In this document: positions 1-10,295 of the stretch, piece by piece
Layout of the letters: every line of letters begins with the position of its first letter
How positions within the stretch are numbered: position 1 is the stretch's first letter
Source of the DNA: Closterium sp. NIES-65
Lineage: Eukaryota; Streptophyta; Zygnematophyceae; Desmidiales; Closteriaceae
Direction of reading: 5' to 3'
DNA length: 64,000 nucleotides
Assembly (NCBI GenBank): GCA_948144175.1
Contig: CANXME010002087.1
Span: 124,001 to 188,000, forward strand
Notes under the pieces: generated by a model
What the model was told of the DNA's origin: nothing
Databases searched by the model: none
Seen by the model: the letters and a program-made list of their open reading frames with translations, nothing else
Program-made: the position numbers and the translations under genes

Positions 1-408
1 CATTGCACGGGCAATCCATAGGTATCTTACCCCCTCCCCGTTGTATTCACCCCCTTGCCCATTGTATGTCACCGTGGCTGTGAAGGATCCGATAAATCGT
101 ACTCGTTTCTGGTCTACTCCTAAGGTGTTTGGGAACCAATGCAAAACAGACTTGGAAGCTTAAAAAATTCATAAACCAGCACACCAGAGTTGTAACAACA
201 AGATCAAATGACAAAACAAAAGCACACGAAACCACAACACGAGGTCTAAAAGAAACATCTGAACCCGAATTCCCATGACAGCGGGGTTCAAGCACAAAAT
301 CTCATGCATGCACCACTATTCCAAGCTCCACGTACTTCTACCAACATCAAAGTGCACAGGTGCCTGCATTCATGCCATCCTTGCAAACGGTGGGCGGGAC
401 AAGACTCA
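1..408. other. No gene recognised
   Basis: Only short overlapping open frames are seen on both strands, and none has a recognisable protein pattern. The stretch lies just beyond the C-terminal end of the minus-strand relic at 409-1200 and may be its 3' flank. Confidence 0.5.
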
Positions 409-1200
409 ACGGGGCTCCTCGTGGCAACCCTGCGCCCACTTGTTCAAAAACCAGCGGGTGGGGTGCTCAAACGACTGCACCATGTGCACGGTCTTCTAAA
501 TTGCATCAATGGGCACCACGTGGTACCCATGTCGAAGACGGCAGGGTGCATGATCATGCACCCCGTGCACTCATCGACATTCTGTGGGATCCAGCGCCGG
601 ACAAACGCCACCGCACGGTCCTCTTCGTCCTCAGCGGCACAAGCGGACGCCACGGACAGAAGGAGGTGGACGCGTCCATGCAGGGTTTCCCCCTGCTCGT
701 CCACGAACTCGACGAAGGAGAACGCCGCCTTGCCATGCAGCACCGGCACTGCATGCACATAGTGCGGCTTGACGATGGAGTGGTCGAGTTCCCGGGGAGG
801 GAGAGCCAGCGCCGTGTGAACCTGGTATGGAAGGAAGGATGCCACACGCATAGACTTACACCCATGATGGATCAGGGTAGATGCGGGCCGTGACTGGGTC
901 ATGCATACACTACAAAGATACGGACTGTGTGGGCTTTGGGTCTGGTGGCAAATTCATGACACGTGTTGGGAATGATTGGCTGCAAATAGCCATGACAAAA
1001 GTAAAGCACCCACAAGCACATACCCATGCCGGGAATGGCACCAAGCCATGCTGGCGCATCACGTAGGCGTATGGCCCAATGCCCTCTTCAAGGGCTGCAT
1101 CGTACGCAGAGTACAGGTCTTGCGGATCAGCCGGGGAGTTGGTCCTCCCCAGCATGCGTGCCTTGTTCCTGTTGAGCTGAGGTCGGCCAGATGCAATCGC
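409..1200 (-). pseudogene. Relic of a DNA-transposon-like gene, C-terminal part
   Basis: Three coding-looking pieces lie in order on the minus strand. The first, 1200-1024, is preceded by an acceptor-like AG, reads into LGRTNSPADPQDLYSAYDAA and ends at a GTATGT donor. The second, about 820-590, contains VLHGKAAFSFVEFVDEQG and GRVHLL. The third, 495-409, contains KTVHMVQSFEHPTRWFLNKW. The pattern of a Tyr/Val-Pro block, then an Ala-Ile block, then a final Phe-x-Asn-Lys-Trp resembles the C-terminal region of large transposase-associated proteins of CACTA/Plavaka or KDZ type; that family comparison is from general knowledge, not a search. The joins are uncertain: two acceptors are possible after 1024 (near 980 and near 946), and the last piece is in another frame just after an in-frame TAG. 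No N-terminal or catalytic region is visible. It is a broken gene or a gene with further introns. Confidence 0.4.
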
Positions 1201-1316
1201 CTGATTCAACAGCATAGTACAGCATGCAATGCGACAGCATAAGAGAACAACAAACCCATCAGCAGCATCATATAACAGCACGAATAGGATCAGCATGCAA
1301 CACAAAAGGGGGACGT

Positions 1317-1520
1317 GCATCACAGGCAGCAGAGAACATCACAGGCATCAGAGAACATCACAGGCAGCATAGAACATCACAGGCAGCAGAGAACATCACA
1401 GGCAGCAGAGAACACCACAGGCAGCAGAGAACATCACAGGCAGCAGAGAGCATCACAGGCAATAGAGAGCATCACAAGCAGCAAGGAACATCACAGGCAG
1501 CAGAGAACATCACAGGCAAC
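1317..1520. repeat. 19-bp minisatellite, about ten copies
   Basis: A unit beginning catcacaggcagcagagaa is repeated with small changes. As 19 is not a multiple of 3, the Gln/Ser/Arg-rich open frames across it are by-products. It lies upstream, in transcriptional sense, of the minus-strand relic. Confidence 0.9.
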
Positions 1521-2226
1521 TATCTCGGATGTGACCACCGACACTGATATTTGTGTCCGTACAGGTCCATATTGTCACCCACACGGCTACCCTCGCCACA
1601 ATCGGTCGGTTTCTGGTCCAGTGCCAGCACTGTAACGACACAATATACATGAAATATCTGGTTCTACACAGAGGGGGAATGACAGATCGCATCACTAACG
1701 GAGTCACCAATGTCGGGGAATTTGAAGACCCCTTGAGAAACCAAGTGTTCTCACCCTTACGCTCCCTCACACGTAGTTGTTTCCCCCACCTTGATGCGTT
1801 CACATCAAATACCTGCGTAGAAGATATATATGACGGACTAATGACGTGGACCGCCAATCAACAGAGAAACGGCATGCTTAGAGTCGTCGTAGGATTCGCG
1901 CACGTACCACCAACAAGAAGCTTGACGCAACAGTTCGTCTGCGATGTACACGGAGGACATTGCGCGTCATCTATGACGAGCTCGCCGATGTGATCACCCT
2001 TGAAATATCGCTACGTGTTTGCCAGCGCGACACGATATCCAGAGTCGACGTGTATAGGGGGCTATTAAGAGCTGTATCCGTGTCAGCAGATGAGAATATC
2101 TTCTCATGTAGACACTAGCGATTCTCACTACGCTCGTGCGTCATGCGTCTCGTTTACATCTCCCCCACGGGAGTCTCTCCCTTGCGTCTGCAGCGCCGTG
2201 TGCCTCTTGAGAGACTGGGGAATGCG
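1521..2226. other. Intergenic, nothing recognised
   Basis: A 146-codon plus-strand open frame (1553-1993) and a 115-codon minus-strand frame overlap here, but neither shows a domain, splice structure or useful start context. The right end is the promoter side of the gene at 2271. Confidence 0.4.
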
Positions 2227-2234
2227 TATAAAAT
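2227..2234 (+). promoter_or_regulatory. TATA box of the 515-aa gene
   Basis: TATAAAAT lies 44 bp before the ATG at 2271. A start of transcription about 30 bp downstream would leave a leader of roughly 15 nt. It is the only strong TATA-like motif next to the gene. Confidence 0.55.
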
Positions 2235-2270
2235 GGGGGCTCGTCTAGATTGTCCGGCATTGTTCAAACC

Positions 2271-4135
2271 ATGGAAGCTGCTCGCTCCCCTTACGCACGC
2301 CCTCGTAGGCCGAACGCGGGTCGCCGCGCCAGCAACACTGACATGGTCTTTTATGACACCCCAGGGAACCGTGCCGATGCGGGCGCTGATGACGGTGAGG
2401 ATGAGGGCCCGCAGGATGATGCCAACGCCTTCACGGGCGGAGTTGTAGTTGATGATGGCGGTGATATGGAAGCGCCATCTGGCGATGACACGCACCATGA
2501 GCCGGTCGATGAGGTCTACGAAGGTACGTGAATGAAGGCTCATGCTGTACAGGCAATTGAGGTACATGCTGAACATCTAACTTCCTTTCCCCGCCCATTG
2601 CAGCTGCACGATCCCGCCAGCGTCCCGTCGATGATGTCAGTCAGGCGGCCCCGGCATCACCTGCTATCACCACGCCTGGAGGCCGCGGCCCTAGTGTCAC
2701 TTGTAATGCTCTGCGTGCACCGCAGGCTCCGGCGCCTCCGGTTGACGCGGCGCTAGCGGCCCGTCTGCGCGCTCGTGAGCAAGAGATTGTCGACCTTAAT
2801 ATCCGCCTTCGAAACGCTGAAGCTCGTCGCACGCCCTCGCACGCGCAGCCTGTCGCTGATGCCTCGGCGGGCCCTGCACCGAGTACCAGGAGGGCAGCCC
2901 AGCGCAGTGACGCAGCGCCAACAGTGGCGCAGCCGGCAGCTGAAGACGGACCTGCCGTTCCTCGCACTCCGTTTGTCGCTCGCGTGTTAGCCCGGGAGAC
3001 GTCCTCGCACTGTCGGGACAAGGCACCTACCCCCGCACTCCTGCTCTGGGCTGAGCGTCTTGAGAAGGCGAATCTCGTTATCCCGGGCTTTGACAACGGG
3101 ATGAAGGTATGCCCATGTCGCAGTGATCGCATATGTTGGTTCGACGGATGATACTTGATGACATACAAACACCGGCCCCCATACACGCAGGATGTCATTG
3201 AGGACGCGATTGTCATTCTGGTGTTCGACACACGTCTGCGCCTCATGACATTCTGGCCCTCCCCCGCTCTGACTGAGGCGGCTATTTGCCGCGCACTCCG
3301 CTTCACCACAAGGGCGCAGAAGCACATGCTGCATTTGGTGTGGTCCAACGACAACACCCGCTCTGGATGGACGGTCCGGAAGATGCAACTCTTCCGGAAC
3401 ACTCGCTGGGAGCAGGGCAGGGCATTCGTGTACGTCCTCAATGGCCTCCCGTATGACCCTCCCACGTTTTCACGCGTGACGGTGCCGCAGGGCCACGGTG
3501 TTGCCTCCCAGACTGCGGCGCAATTCCTGGCGACCAACGAACCTGGTATATCCACGTTACTAGTGCTCGTGACACGGTGTACCTTACCAGGCTTACTAAC
3601 GTGGAATTTTTGCCTCGCACAGATGCTTTGTCGCACCAGCTTCACGTGTGGCACCGGGAGAACGGGCTCCCCTTCGCCACCGCCATTTTCGAGCGCAGCA
3701 TCTACGCGTCGTTTCGACGCCCTTTCCCACCGCAGCTCGTGCTCTGCACTTATGCGGTGGTGTTCTGGCTTTATGGGGTGCGTGTTCACACGATCTAAAG
3801 CGTATTGTATTTTCAAGCGCGACATAACGTCCTTGGTGTGTTTGCGCCCGCAGGTTGAGTATCCCCTGATCAACGGCAGCCAGATGCCGCGCTCTGCACC
3901 CCAGAACGCTGAAGACGTGCGCTGGTACCTGGATCGAGTGAACTCCTGGGCCCGCGAGGCGATTCGCAACCAAGGCGCCGTCATTGGCCCATGGTGGGAC
4001 GCTGCACATCGTGCGTGGGCCTTCCGCCGGGGCAGTAATGTTCTGATTTCCGAGGACGGATTCGAGGACCTTTCCCCAACAATGCCACCCAACGTCCCTG
4101 CTCAGGGTCCTGGCGATGATGACGGCGATGCGTGA
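2271..4135 (+). CDS. Five-exon gene of unknown function, 515 aa
   Basis: Exons are 2271-2523, 2604-3106, 3191-3545, 3623-3777 and 3854-4135. The introns (80, 84, 77 and 76 nt) all start GT and end AG, and the phases join into 515 codons plus TGA. The ATG at 2271 sits in an ACCATGG context, 44 bp after a TATA box. The N-terminal quarter is acidic and Gly/Asp-rich (about residues 20-80). A low-complexity Ala/Pro/Arg section follows, with a short charged helix (REQEIVDLNIRL, near residue 145). The C-terminal 270 residues look folded and are rich in Trp, Phe and Tyr (LVWSNDNTRSGW, FERSIYASFRRPF, RWYLDRVNSW, GPWWDAAHRAW). No signal peptide or clear membrane segment is seen, and I do not recognise the family. 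It is divergent to the transposase-like relic at 409-1200, so it could be the second gene of one DNA transposon; that is inference. Element A inserted 232 bp after its stop. Confidence 0.8.
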
Positions 4136-4367
4136 TGTGCCTGCATGCTGTGTGTGACTCTTTTGCGCTCTGGAGACAATTATGCTTGTGCATCTGTTTC
4201 AGCTACCTCGGGATTGTGCTGGTGTGCTTGGGATGTCGTCAATTTCTGCCTGTTTGGTTTCGCGTGGTGTGTGGTCATGATATTTTCGTGTTTGTAACAA
4301 ACTCGATATAAAGGATGAGCTGTGTGTGTTAAACATGATGCAGAATGTAGTAACAATACTCGCCCAT

Positions 4368-4479
4368 TGTAGAATTCCACTACTATAGCAGCTTGATAGA
4401 GCTCAGAAGCACGATTCCAGCGCACCAAAGAGTGCAGGAAACGGTCCACTATAGTCAGAGATACACACAAACATAGCAG
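4368..4479 (-). repeat. 3' LTR of element A, distal part
   Basis: Near-identical to 15322-15433 (for example gctcagaagc against gctcaaaagc). The copy stops at the TSD AGCAG, where element B begins; the rest of this LTR resumes at 9772. Confidence 0.92.
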
Positions 4480-4613
4480 TGTTAAAAAGTGAACGAGAGA
4501 ATGGGTGAACTATGAACGAAGTGAGTACAGATAGAAAACCCAAGTTGGGTTGTACCCCCTATGGGATACCCCACTATAGCCTACACAAATAAGTAAGCTA
4601 TAATATTCTGACA
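4480..4613 (-). repeat. 3' LTR of element B
   Basis: A 134-bp TG...CA repeat. Its internal-side end (aataagtaagctataatatt, then ctgaca) recurs at 9741-9766 as the remnant of the 5' LTR. The minus-strand PPT CTATGGGGGTG lies just inside. Confidence 0.85.
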
Positions 4614-4825
4614 CACCCCCATAGGCAAAGTGGGGGAGAACAAGGGGTCACAAGACCAGTCAAGCAAAGCAAAGCAAAGCTCAGGGTGGATCACAAAGTC
4701 ACCACACATTCCGAGCACAAGTTCAAAGGCCACAAGGCCAGTTCACATGCAAGATCATATATAGAGATATACAAGAGTCAAGCAAGCAAGAACAAGAGTA
4801 TATATAGGTCAAGGTACAAGCAAGG

Positions 4826-7800
4826 TCAAGAAGTGAGCAAGTGAGGCAAGACAAGCACAAGACCCAGCTGCGTGCAACAACGCTGATGATCACAAGGCGC
4901 AAGTGCCTTGGTGAAGACATCAGCACTGTTGGCCTCAGAGACCACGTAAGCAAGTCGCAACTGTCCACGCTGCTGTAGCTCAGGAGCAACAAAGTAGCGG
5001 AGAGCAATGTGCTTTGTCCTGTGCTCCAGTCGCTGCTCTCGACACAAGGCCAGCATGGCCTTGTTGTCTACGAACAGGACTGGGGGAGAACGAGGCGGCT
5101 CTCCAAGGTCGGTCAGCAGGTAGGTGAGCCAGCGAAGCTCCTGAGCAGCCATGGCCCCGGCGTAGATCTCAGCCTCACAACTGGAGCCGAGAACAGAAGA
5201 CGAGCGGGTAGCTCGCCACGAAACAGAGCCGGAACCAAGGCTGAAGGTGTAACCCTGTGACGACCGCTGCGTAGCCTGGTCGTCAGCCCAAGAAGGGTCC
5301 GCGTGCCCAGTGAGGACCACTGGACTGCGCCCTCCAAGCACTAGCCCCATGCCCAATGTACTGCACAAGTAGCGCAACACCCTCTTCGCTGCAGCCATGT
5401 GCTCTGGTCGGTGTCTCCCAGGAGCAACATAGCGTGCGAGAATGCTAAGAGGGTATGCAAGGTCAGGTCGTGTGCAGGTCATCAGGTACATGAGGCAGCC
5501 AACAAGCTCTGCATACGGACCACTAGACACTACGGACTCATCCGAAGGCAGAGCTGAGAGCGAGTGGCGAGTAGGCAAAGGAGTGGCCTGAGGCGAGGAG
5601 TACGTGGAGCCGAAGCGCTGAAGGACCTGCTGCACCATGTGTGACTGAGTCAGGGTAATGGTGCGGCGTGCTCTGTCCCGGGTGATCTGCAAGCCAAGGT
5701 AGCTGCGCACTTCACCCAGGTCAGTGCACGTGTGTCTCTTCTGCAGCTCGGACTTCACGTAGGCGAGTCCAGCAGTGTCAACTGTGGCAAAGACCAAGTC
5801 ATCGACTTACACGAGGATGTAGAACGGCGGCAGAGAGGTGTCGGTGCGCAGAAACAGTGACGGGTCGGCAGTAGAAGGAGCAAACCCAAGTGCCGCCAGC
5901 ATAGTCCTCAGTGTGTCGTGCCACTCACGTGGCGCCTGGCGGAGACCGTAGACTGGACGCCGAAGACTCCACTAGGTACCAGGAGGGAAAGACCCAGTGA
6001 AGCCAGGTGGGCGACGCAGCCAGATCTCCTCGTGCAGGCTGCCCTGCAAGAAAGCAGTGCTGAAGTCGAGGGAGTGCAACTCGTAGTCACGGTGAAGGAC
6101 ATCCGTGCCAAGGGCACACTCACCCCCGACGGACGGAGGACAGGCAGACTCAGACTCAGCGACAAGACTAGCAGCGTAGTCTAGACGACAGCGCGCAGCA
6201 AAGTCGACGAGCTCAGTGACAAGGGCAGACGCAGCAGACGACTCGAAAGAAGGGTCAGTGACAGTAGTAGCAAGGAGACGCGTGACAGTGGGACTGGTAG
6301 CACGAAGAGAGTCCGACTCCGGGTCGGCAAGAGCAGGAAGAGAGGAAGAAGGAGGAGAAGGCAAAAGGGCACGCAGAGGAGCAGTGGACGGACGCAGAGA
6401 CATCCGGTGCGTGCCAGGGACAGGAGGAGGACGCTGATGCGAACCACGACCACTAGTGCGTGCAGGACGGACAGGCGACGCAGGACGAGACGCAGGCTCA
6501 CGACGCTCAGTAAGACCTCCAGTCGGACCAGCGTAGGGAGAAGGAGCAGGCAAAGGAGAGGCAGGCTGTAGCTGTGACTGGGACTGGACAGGCTATGGAC
6601 CCTCTAAGGGAGGAGGAGGAGGACCAGGAGAAGGTGTAAGACCAAGAACCTGCTGCAGGAGCGGAACGAAGTACGGCCGGGGCCGCGTGGCGACGCCAGA
6701 AACAGCATGGACAGCACAAGTACCCCCAGAAGGAGCACCCGCTCCAGCAGCACCTCCAGCAGCACCTCCAGCAGCACCTCTAGTAGCTCCAGAACCCCCA
6801 GGAGCACCAGGAGCACTGCCAGTAGGACCGCCAGCAGTAGTCTCAGCGCCAACACCCTCAGCAGCTCTAGGTTTAAGAGAACCCTCAGGCCCAGCAGCTC
6901 CAGCACCCACAGCACGAGCACCTCCGGGACGCATGCCAGCAGCACCCTCTGCAGTCGAAGAACCTCCAGCACCAGCAGCACTCCTCCAGCGCCGGGCAAA
7001 CCACTCACGCAGCTCCTGTGGGGAGAGTGGCTCTCGGCGAGACGAAGCACCTCCAGGCGGAGAACCTCCAGGCGAAGAACCTCCAGGCTCAGCATCCTCA
7101 GGCAAAGCACCTCCAGGCGGAGCACCCCCAGGCTCAGCACCCCCAGGCTCAGCACCTCTAGACTCCGCACCCCCAGGCTCAGCACCCCCAGGCGTAGCAC
7201 CTCTAGTCCCAGCACCCCCTGGCTCAGCTCCCGCAGCAGCACCAGAGTCACCAGTGACCTCGACAAGCTCAACCGCGTCTACCTGGGACACACCTGAAGG
7301 GGCAGGACCCTGAGGGGGGACGGGGTCTACCGGGGGGGGACCTGGTACCAAGAAGAGCGGGGGCGGGGGGAGGGACGCAGTGCGGTAGGGGAAGAGGCGG
7401 TAGTAGGGTACCGACTCGTCAAACGTGACGTCCTGGGAGGACAAAACACGTCGAGAGGTGGGGTGGTAGAACTGCCACCCAGGGGCGTCAGGGGGGAACC
7501 CCAGGAAGACGCAGGGAGCAGCGCGAGGGGACAGCTTGTCCGCAGACAAGTCGCGGACAAACGCCCGAGATCCCCAGACTAGGAACGCCGACGCATAGCC
7601 AACCTTCCCCGTCCACAGCAGGGCTGGGGAGGTCTCCGGCCTGGAGACCCTAGGGTGGAGGTTGATCTGATGCACCGCGTACCTGACGGCAAACGGCCAC
7701 AGAAAATGGGGGGCAGCTGCATGCATCATAGACGTACGAGCGACGTCCATGACCATGCCAATGCGGCGCTCTGCAATCCCATTTTGCTGCGGCGAGTCCG

Positions 7801-9739
7801 CAAGCGTGAAGGTCTGGCGGATGCCTCGCGCACGACAGAAGGCACGGAGAAGGCCAGAGGAGAACTCTCCGCCTCTGTCCGAGTGCAGACGCAACACAGG
7901 AAAGTCCGAGCCAAAGCTCTGCCTGAGCTGGAGACGAGCTGCGCAGATCCAGTCGATCAGCACCTCAGTGACATCACCCTTGCTGCGCAAGGGGAAGAAT
8001 GTGGTGTAACGCGAGTAGTCGTCAACCACCAACAAGAAGTAGCGCTCGTGATCGAGTCCACGGACGCAGGCAGGGCCCCACACGTCCATGTGAAGCGTCT
8101 GCAACGGAGCCTCTGTCGGAGGAAACTGGGAGGAGTGAGGGGCAGCGCGCTGGCGCCCCTCGACACAGGGGACACAGGCAGGGCCAGGGCCCTGAGGAAG
8201 GGGAGGGAGGGACCGGGGGAGACCAGACACAAGAAGACGGGAGGCCATGCCTCTGAGTCGAAGCAGAGAGGGGTGGCCAAGGCGGTGGTGCCAGAGGAGA
8301 GTCTCGTGAGACAGACGGCGACACGAACAGGGGGCAGACTCAGGACCAGACCTGGACGCTGCAGCAAACACCTGACCAGACGAAGGGACTCTACCAGACT
8401 CAGCACCGGGAGGAGAAGCAGTGGTCAGTGTGTACAGGCTCGACCCTGGCTGACGTGTAAACGTAGCCAGGTGGCGACCTGTGCTAGCCTCTGTGCAGTG
8501 TGTCACCCGCTGACGAGCAGGAGTGAACTGGTGGACACCCACATCCTGTAGGTCAGCACCACTCACCTGGTTCGTAGAGAACGAGGGGAGGTAGAGACCA
8601 GTCAGGGCGCCAGAGGGAGCCGCCGGACACGGGAGGACTGTGGAGAAACGCGACAGGATAGGACCCCTAGAGGGGTCAGCCAGGGACACCGCAACCGGCT
8701 GACTAAGCGGCGTGAGAGTGGTGCGGTCCCGAAAGAAGGAGCAAGACGCCCCAGAGTCAAGGGTGAAGGTGTGAGAGGCCGAAGCCGACACAGTACCTGA
8801 GAGTGCAGACTCACTAGTACCTGAGAGCACAGACGCACTGGCACCTAGAGCAGCAGCCTCACTGGTACCTGACGCAGCAGTACCAATGCCCGGGTCGGGC
8901 GGGAAACACCGGTAACAGTCACCCTCATCACTAACAGTCACAGCATACATGGCAGCAAGGATAGCATCAAAGTCAAGATCAAAGATAGCTACACCAGCCC
9001 TAGACAGCTCTCCCCACCGGGGGATCTCAGAGGCCTCCGGAAACTGCTGGCGCCAAGCGTCGGTCAAGCGGGCAAAGCAGCGGCGGGCAGTGTGGGTGCC
9101 CCCACACTGCTCACCCACGCGGTCGCCGGTGCGAAGGACGTAGGTGCAGGGACCGAACGCCCCACCACGCTGACGCTGCGAGTACCACTCACGGAGCTGC
9201 TAAGGGGTGGGGACGTCGCGAGAGCGCTGCTGCTGCTGCTGGCGCTGACCACCCCCAGTGCTACTCCGCTGGGACGAGCCACTCCGACCACCTCCACCAC
9301 CGCCACCACCGCCACCGCCGCCACGACGCCACCGCCACCCTCGCCCCCGCCGCTCCCACCGCCACCTCCGCCACCACCTGCGGCGCCGCCTCTGCCTCCA
9401 CTGCCGCCACCAGTACCTCCACTCCCGCCACCACCTCCACCGCCACCCCCACTCCCTCCGCCGCCCCCATCTCCTCCGCCACCGCCCTCGCTAGCTCCAC
9501 CCGCACCCTTGCCCCCCTTGCCCCTGCTAGAGCGGCGCCTACCGCTGGGGGCAGACGCCGCACCGACCGACTCCAAACCAACGAGGTCGGCCGCAGCAGC
9601 AGAGGCGACAGAGGGTAACAGGGGGGAGGGAGAACACCCCTCAAAGATGGGGGTGCGAGGGTCGCCACGAGAGGCCCCTATAGCGACTATACTCTTCTCA
9701 GCCGCTAGCAGGGACTTCTCAAGGAGGTTGACAGTGAGT
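4826..9739 (-). pseudogene. Element B gag-pol polyprotein, broken
   Basis: Reads leftward from 9739. It begins in mid-gag (LLEKSLLAAEKSI) and runs through a Gly-rich stretch with a frameshift. Then come a protease (LDSGASCSFF, about 8760), the integrase zinc-binding segment (LWHHRLGHPS), the integrase core (LHMDVWGP, HSDRGGEF), a long Gly/Ala/Pro-rich linker, reverse transcriptase and RNase H, ending with TGA at 4828-4826. In-frame stops are TAG at 9202-9200, 6595-6593 and 5974-5972, and TAA at 5809-5807. The TAA replaces the Tyr of the YVDD catalytic box. About 0.4 kb of the RT N-terminal region is deleted near 6097, compared with element C. It cannot make an active RT. Confidence 0.9.
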
Positions 9740-9771
9740 AAATAAGTAAGCTATAATATTCTGACAAGCAG

Positions 9772-10295
9772 TGATAATGACTTGGTTGATTTCTGGTTTG
9801 TGCTCTTTGGTTTTATACTAGGACGCAATACAAAATATAAGCACCCAAGATAGTGTCGACCCGGGTCGCACGTTGAATTTCGTGGACGCGAAATTCGGAG
9901 CCTTGAATTTCGCCGAGCGAATTCCATTGACTGGAATTCCGTAGACGAAAATTTCCGCGACAAGAATTCCGTCGACCACCGACTGTAACTCCCGTGCGAA
10001 TTCTGTTGACTTCGACACTTCGCTGCCGAGTTTCAAACCGAACGTGACCCGAGATCGATTTCGCCAAACTGTCCCCAATCTGTCCCCAAACTCTCCCCAA
10101 TCTGTCCTGACAAGACACTTTCGGGACACTTGAATCGAAAGGTCTCCAGTTCGAAACTCGTGTGCACCATAACCAGCGCCTTAGCAGAAACTGTCCTGAA
10201 TCTGTCCTGAGACACTTTCAGGACAGATTTGAAGGTCACAAATACGAATCCCAGCGCAGACATTTTGTTGCTCATGGCAGCATTTCCTTCTAACA
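9772..10295 (-). repeat. 3' LTR of element A, proximal part
   Basis: Continues the LTR interrupted by element B. It matches 15434-15888 and then, after a short segment missing from the other LTR, 16670-16724. The minus-strand LTR start is TGTTAGAAGG at 10295, directly after the PPT. Confidence 0.92.

Larger units (their letters stand above)
4480..9766 (-). mobile_element. Ty1/copia element B, internally deleted
   Basis: Inserted in the 3' LTR of A with TSD AGCAG (4475-4479 and 9767-9771). The 3' LTR is 4480-4613 (134 bp, TG...CA), and a PPT reading CTATGGGGGTG on the minus strand abuts it. Only the last 27 bp of the 5' LTR remain (9740-9766), fused directly to the middle of gag. So the rest of the LTR, the PBS, the leader and about 190 gag codons are missing although both target duplications are present. 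It shares sequence, PPT and gag-pol layout with elements C and F. Confidence 0.92.

Noticed and set aside
304..893. Plus-strand frames of 150-177 codons over the relic
   Set aside because: Antisense to the minus-strand transposase-like pieces, with low-complexity Arg/His/Pro composition and no motif.
6687..7313. Plus-strand Ala/Pro/Ser-rich frames over the copia linker (also 21262-21801 and 55147-55737)
   Set aside because: Antisense shadows of the Gly/Ala/Pro-rich linker between integrase and RT in elements B, C and F.
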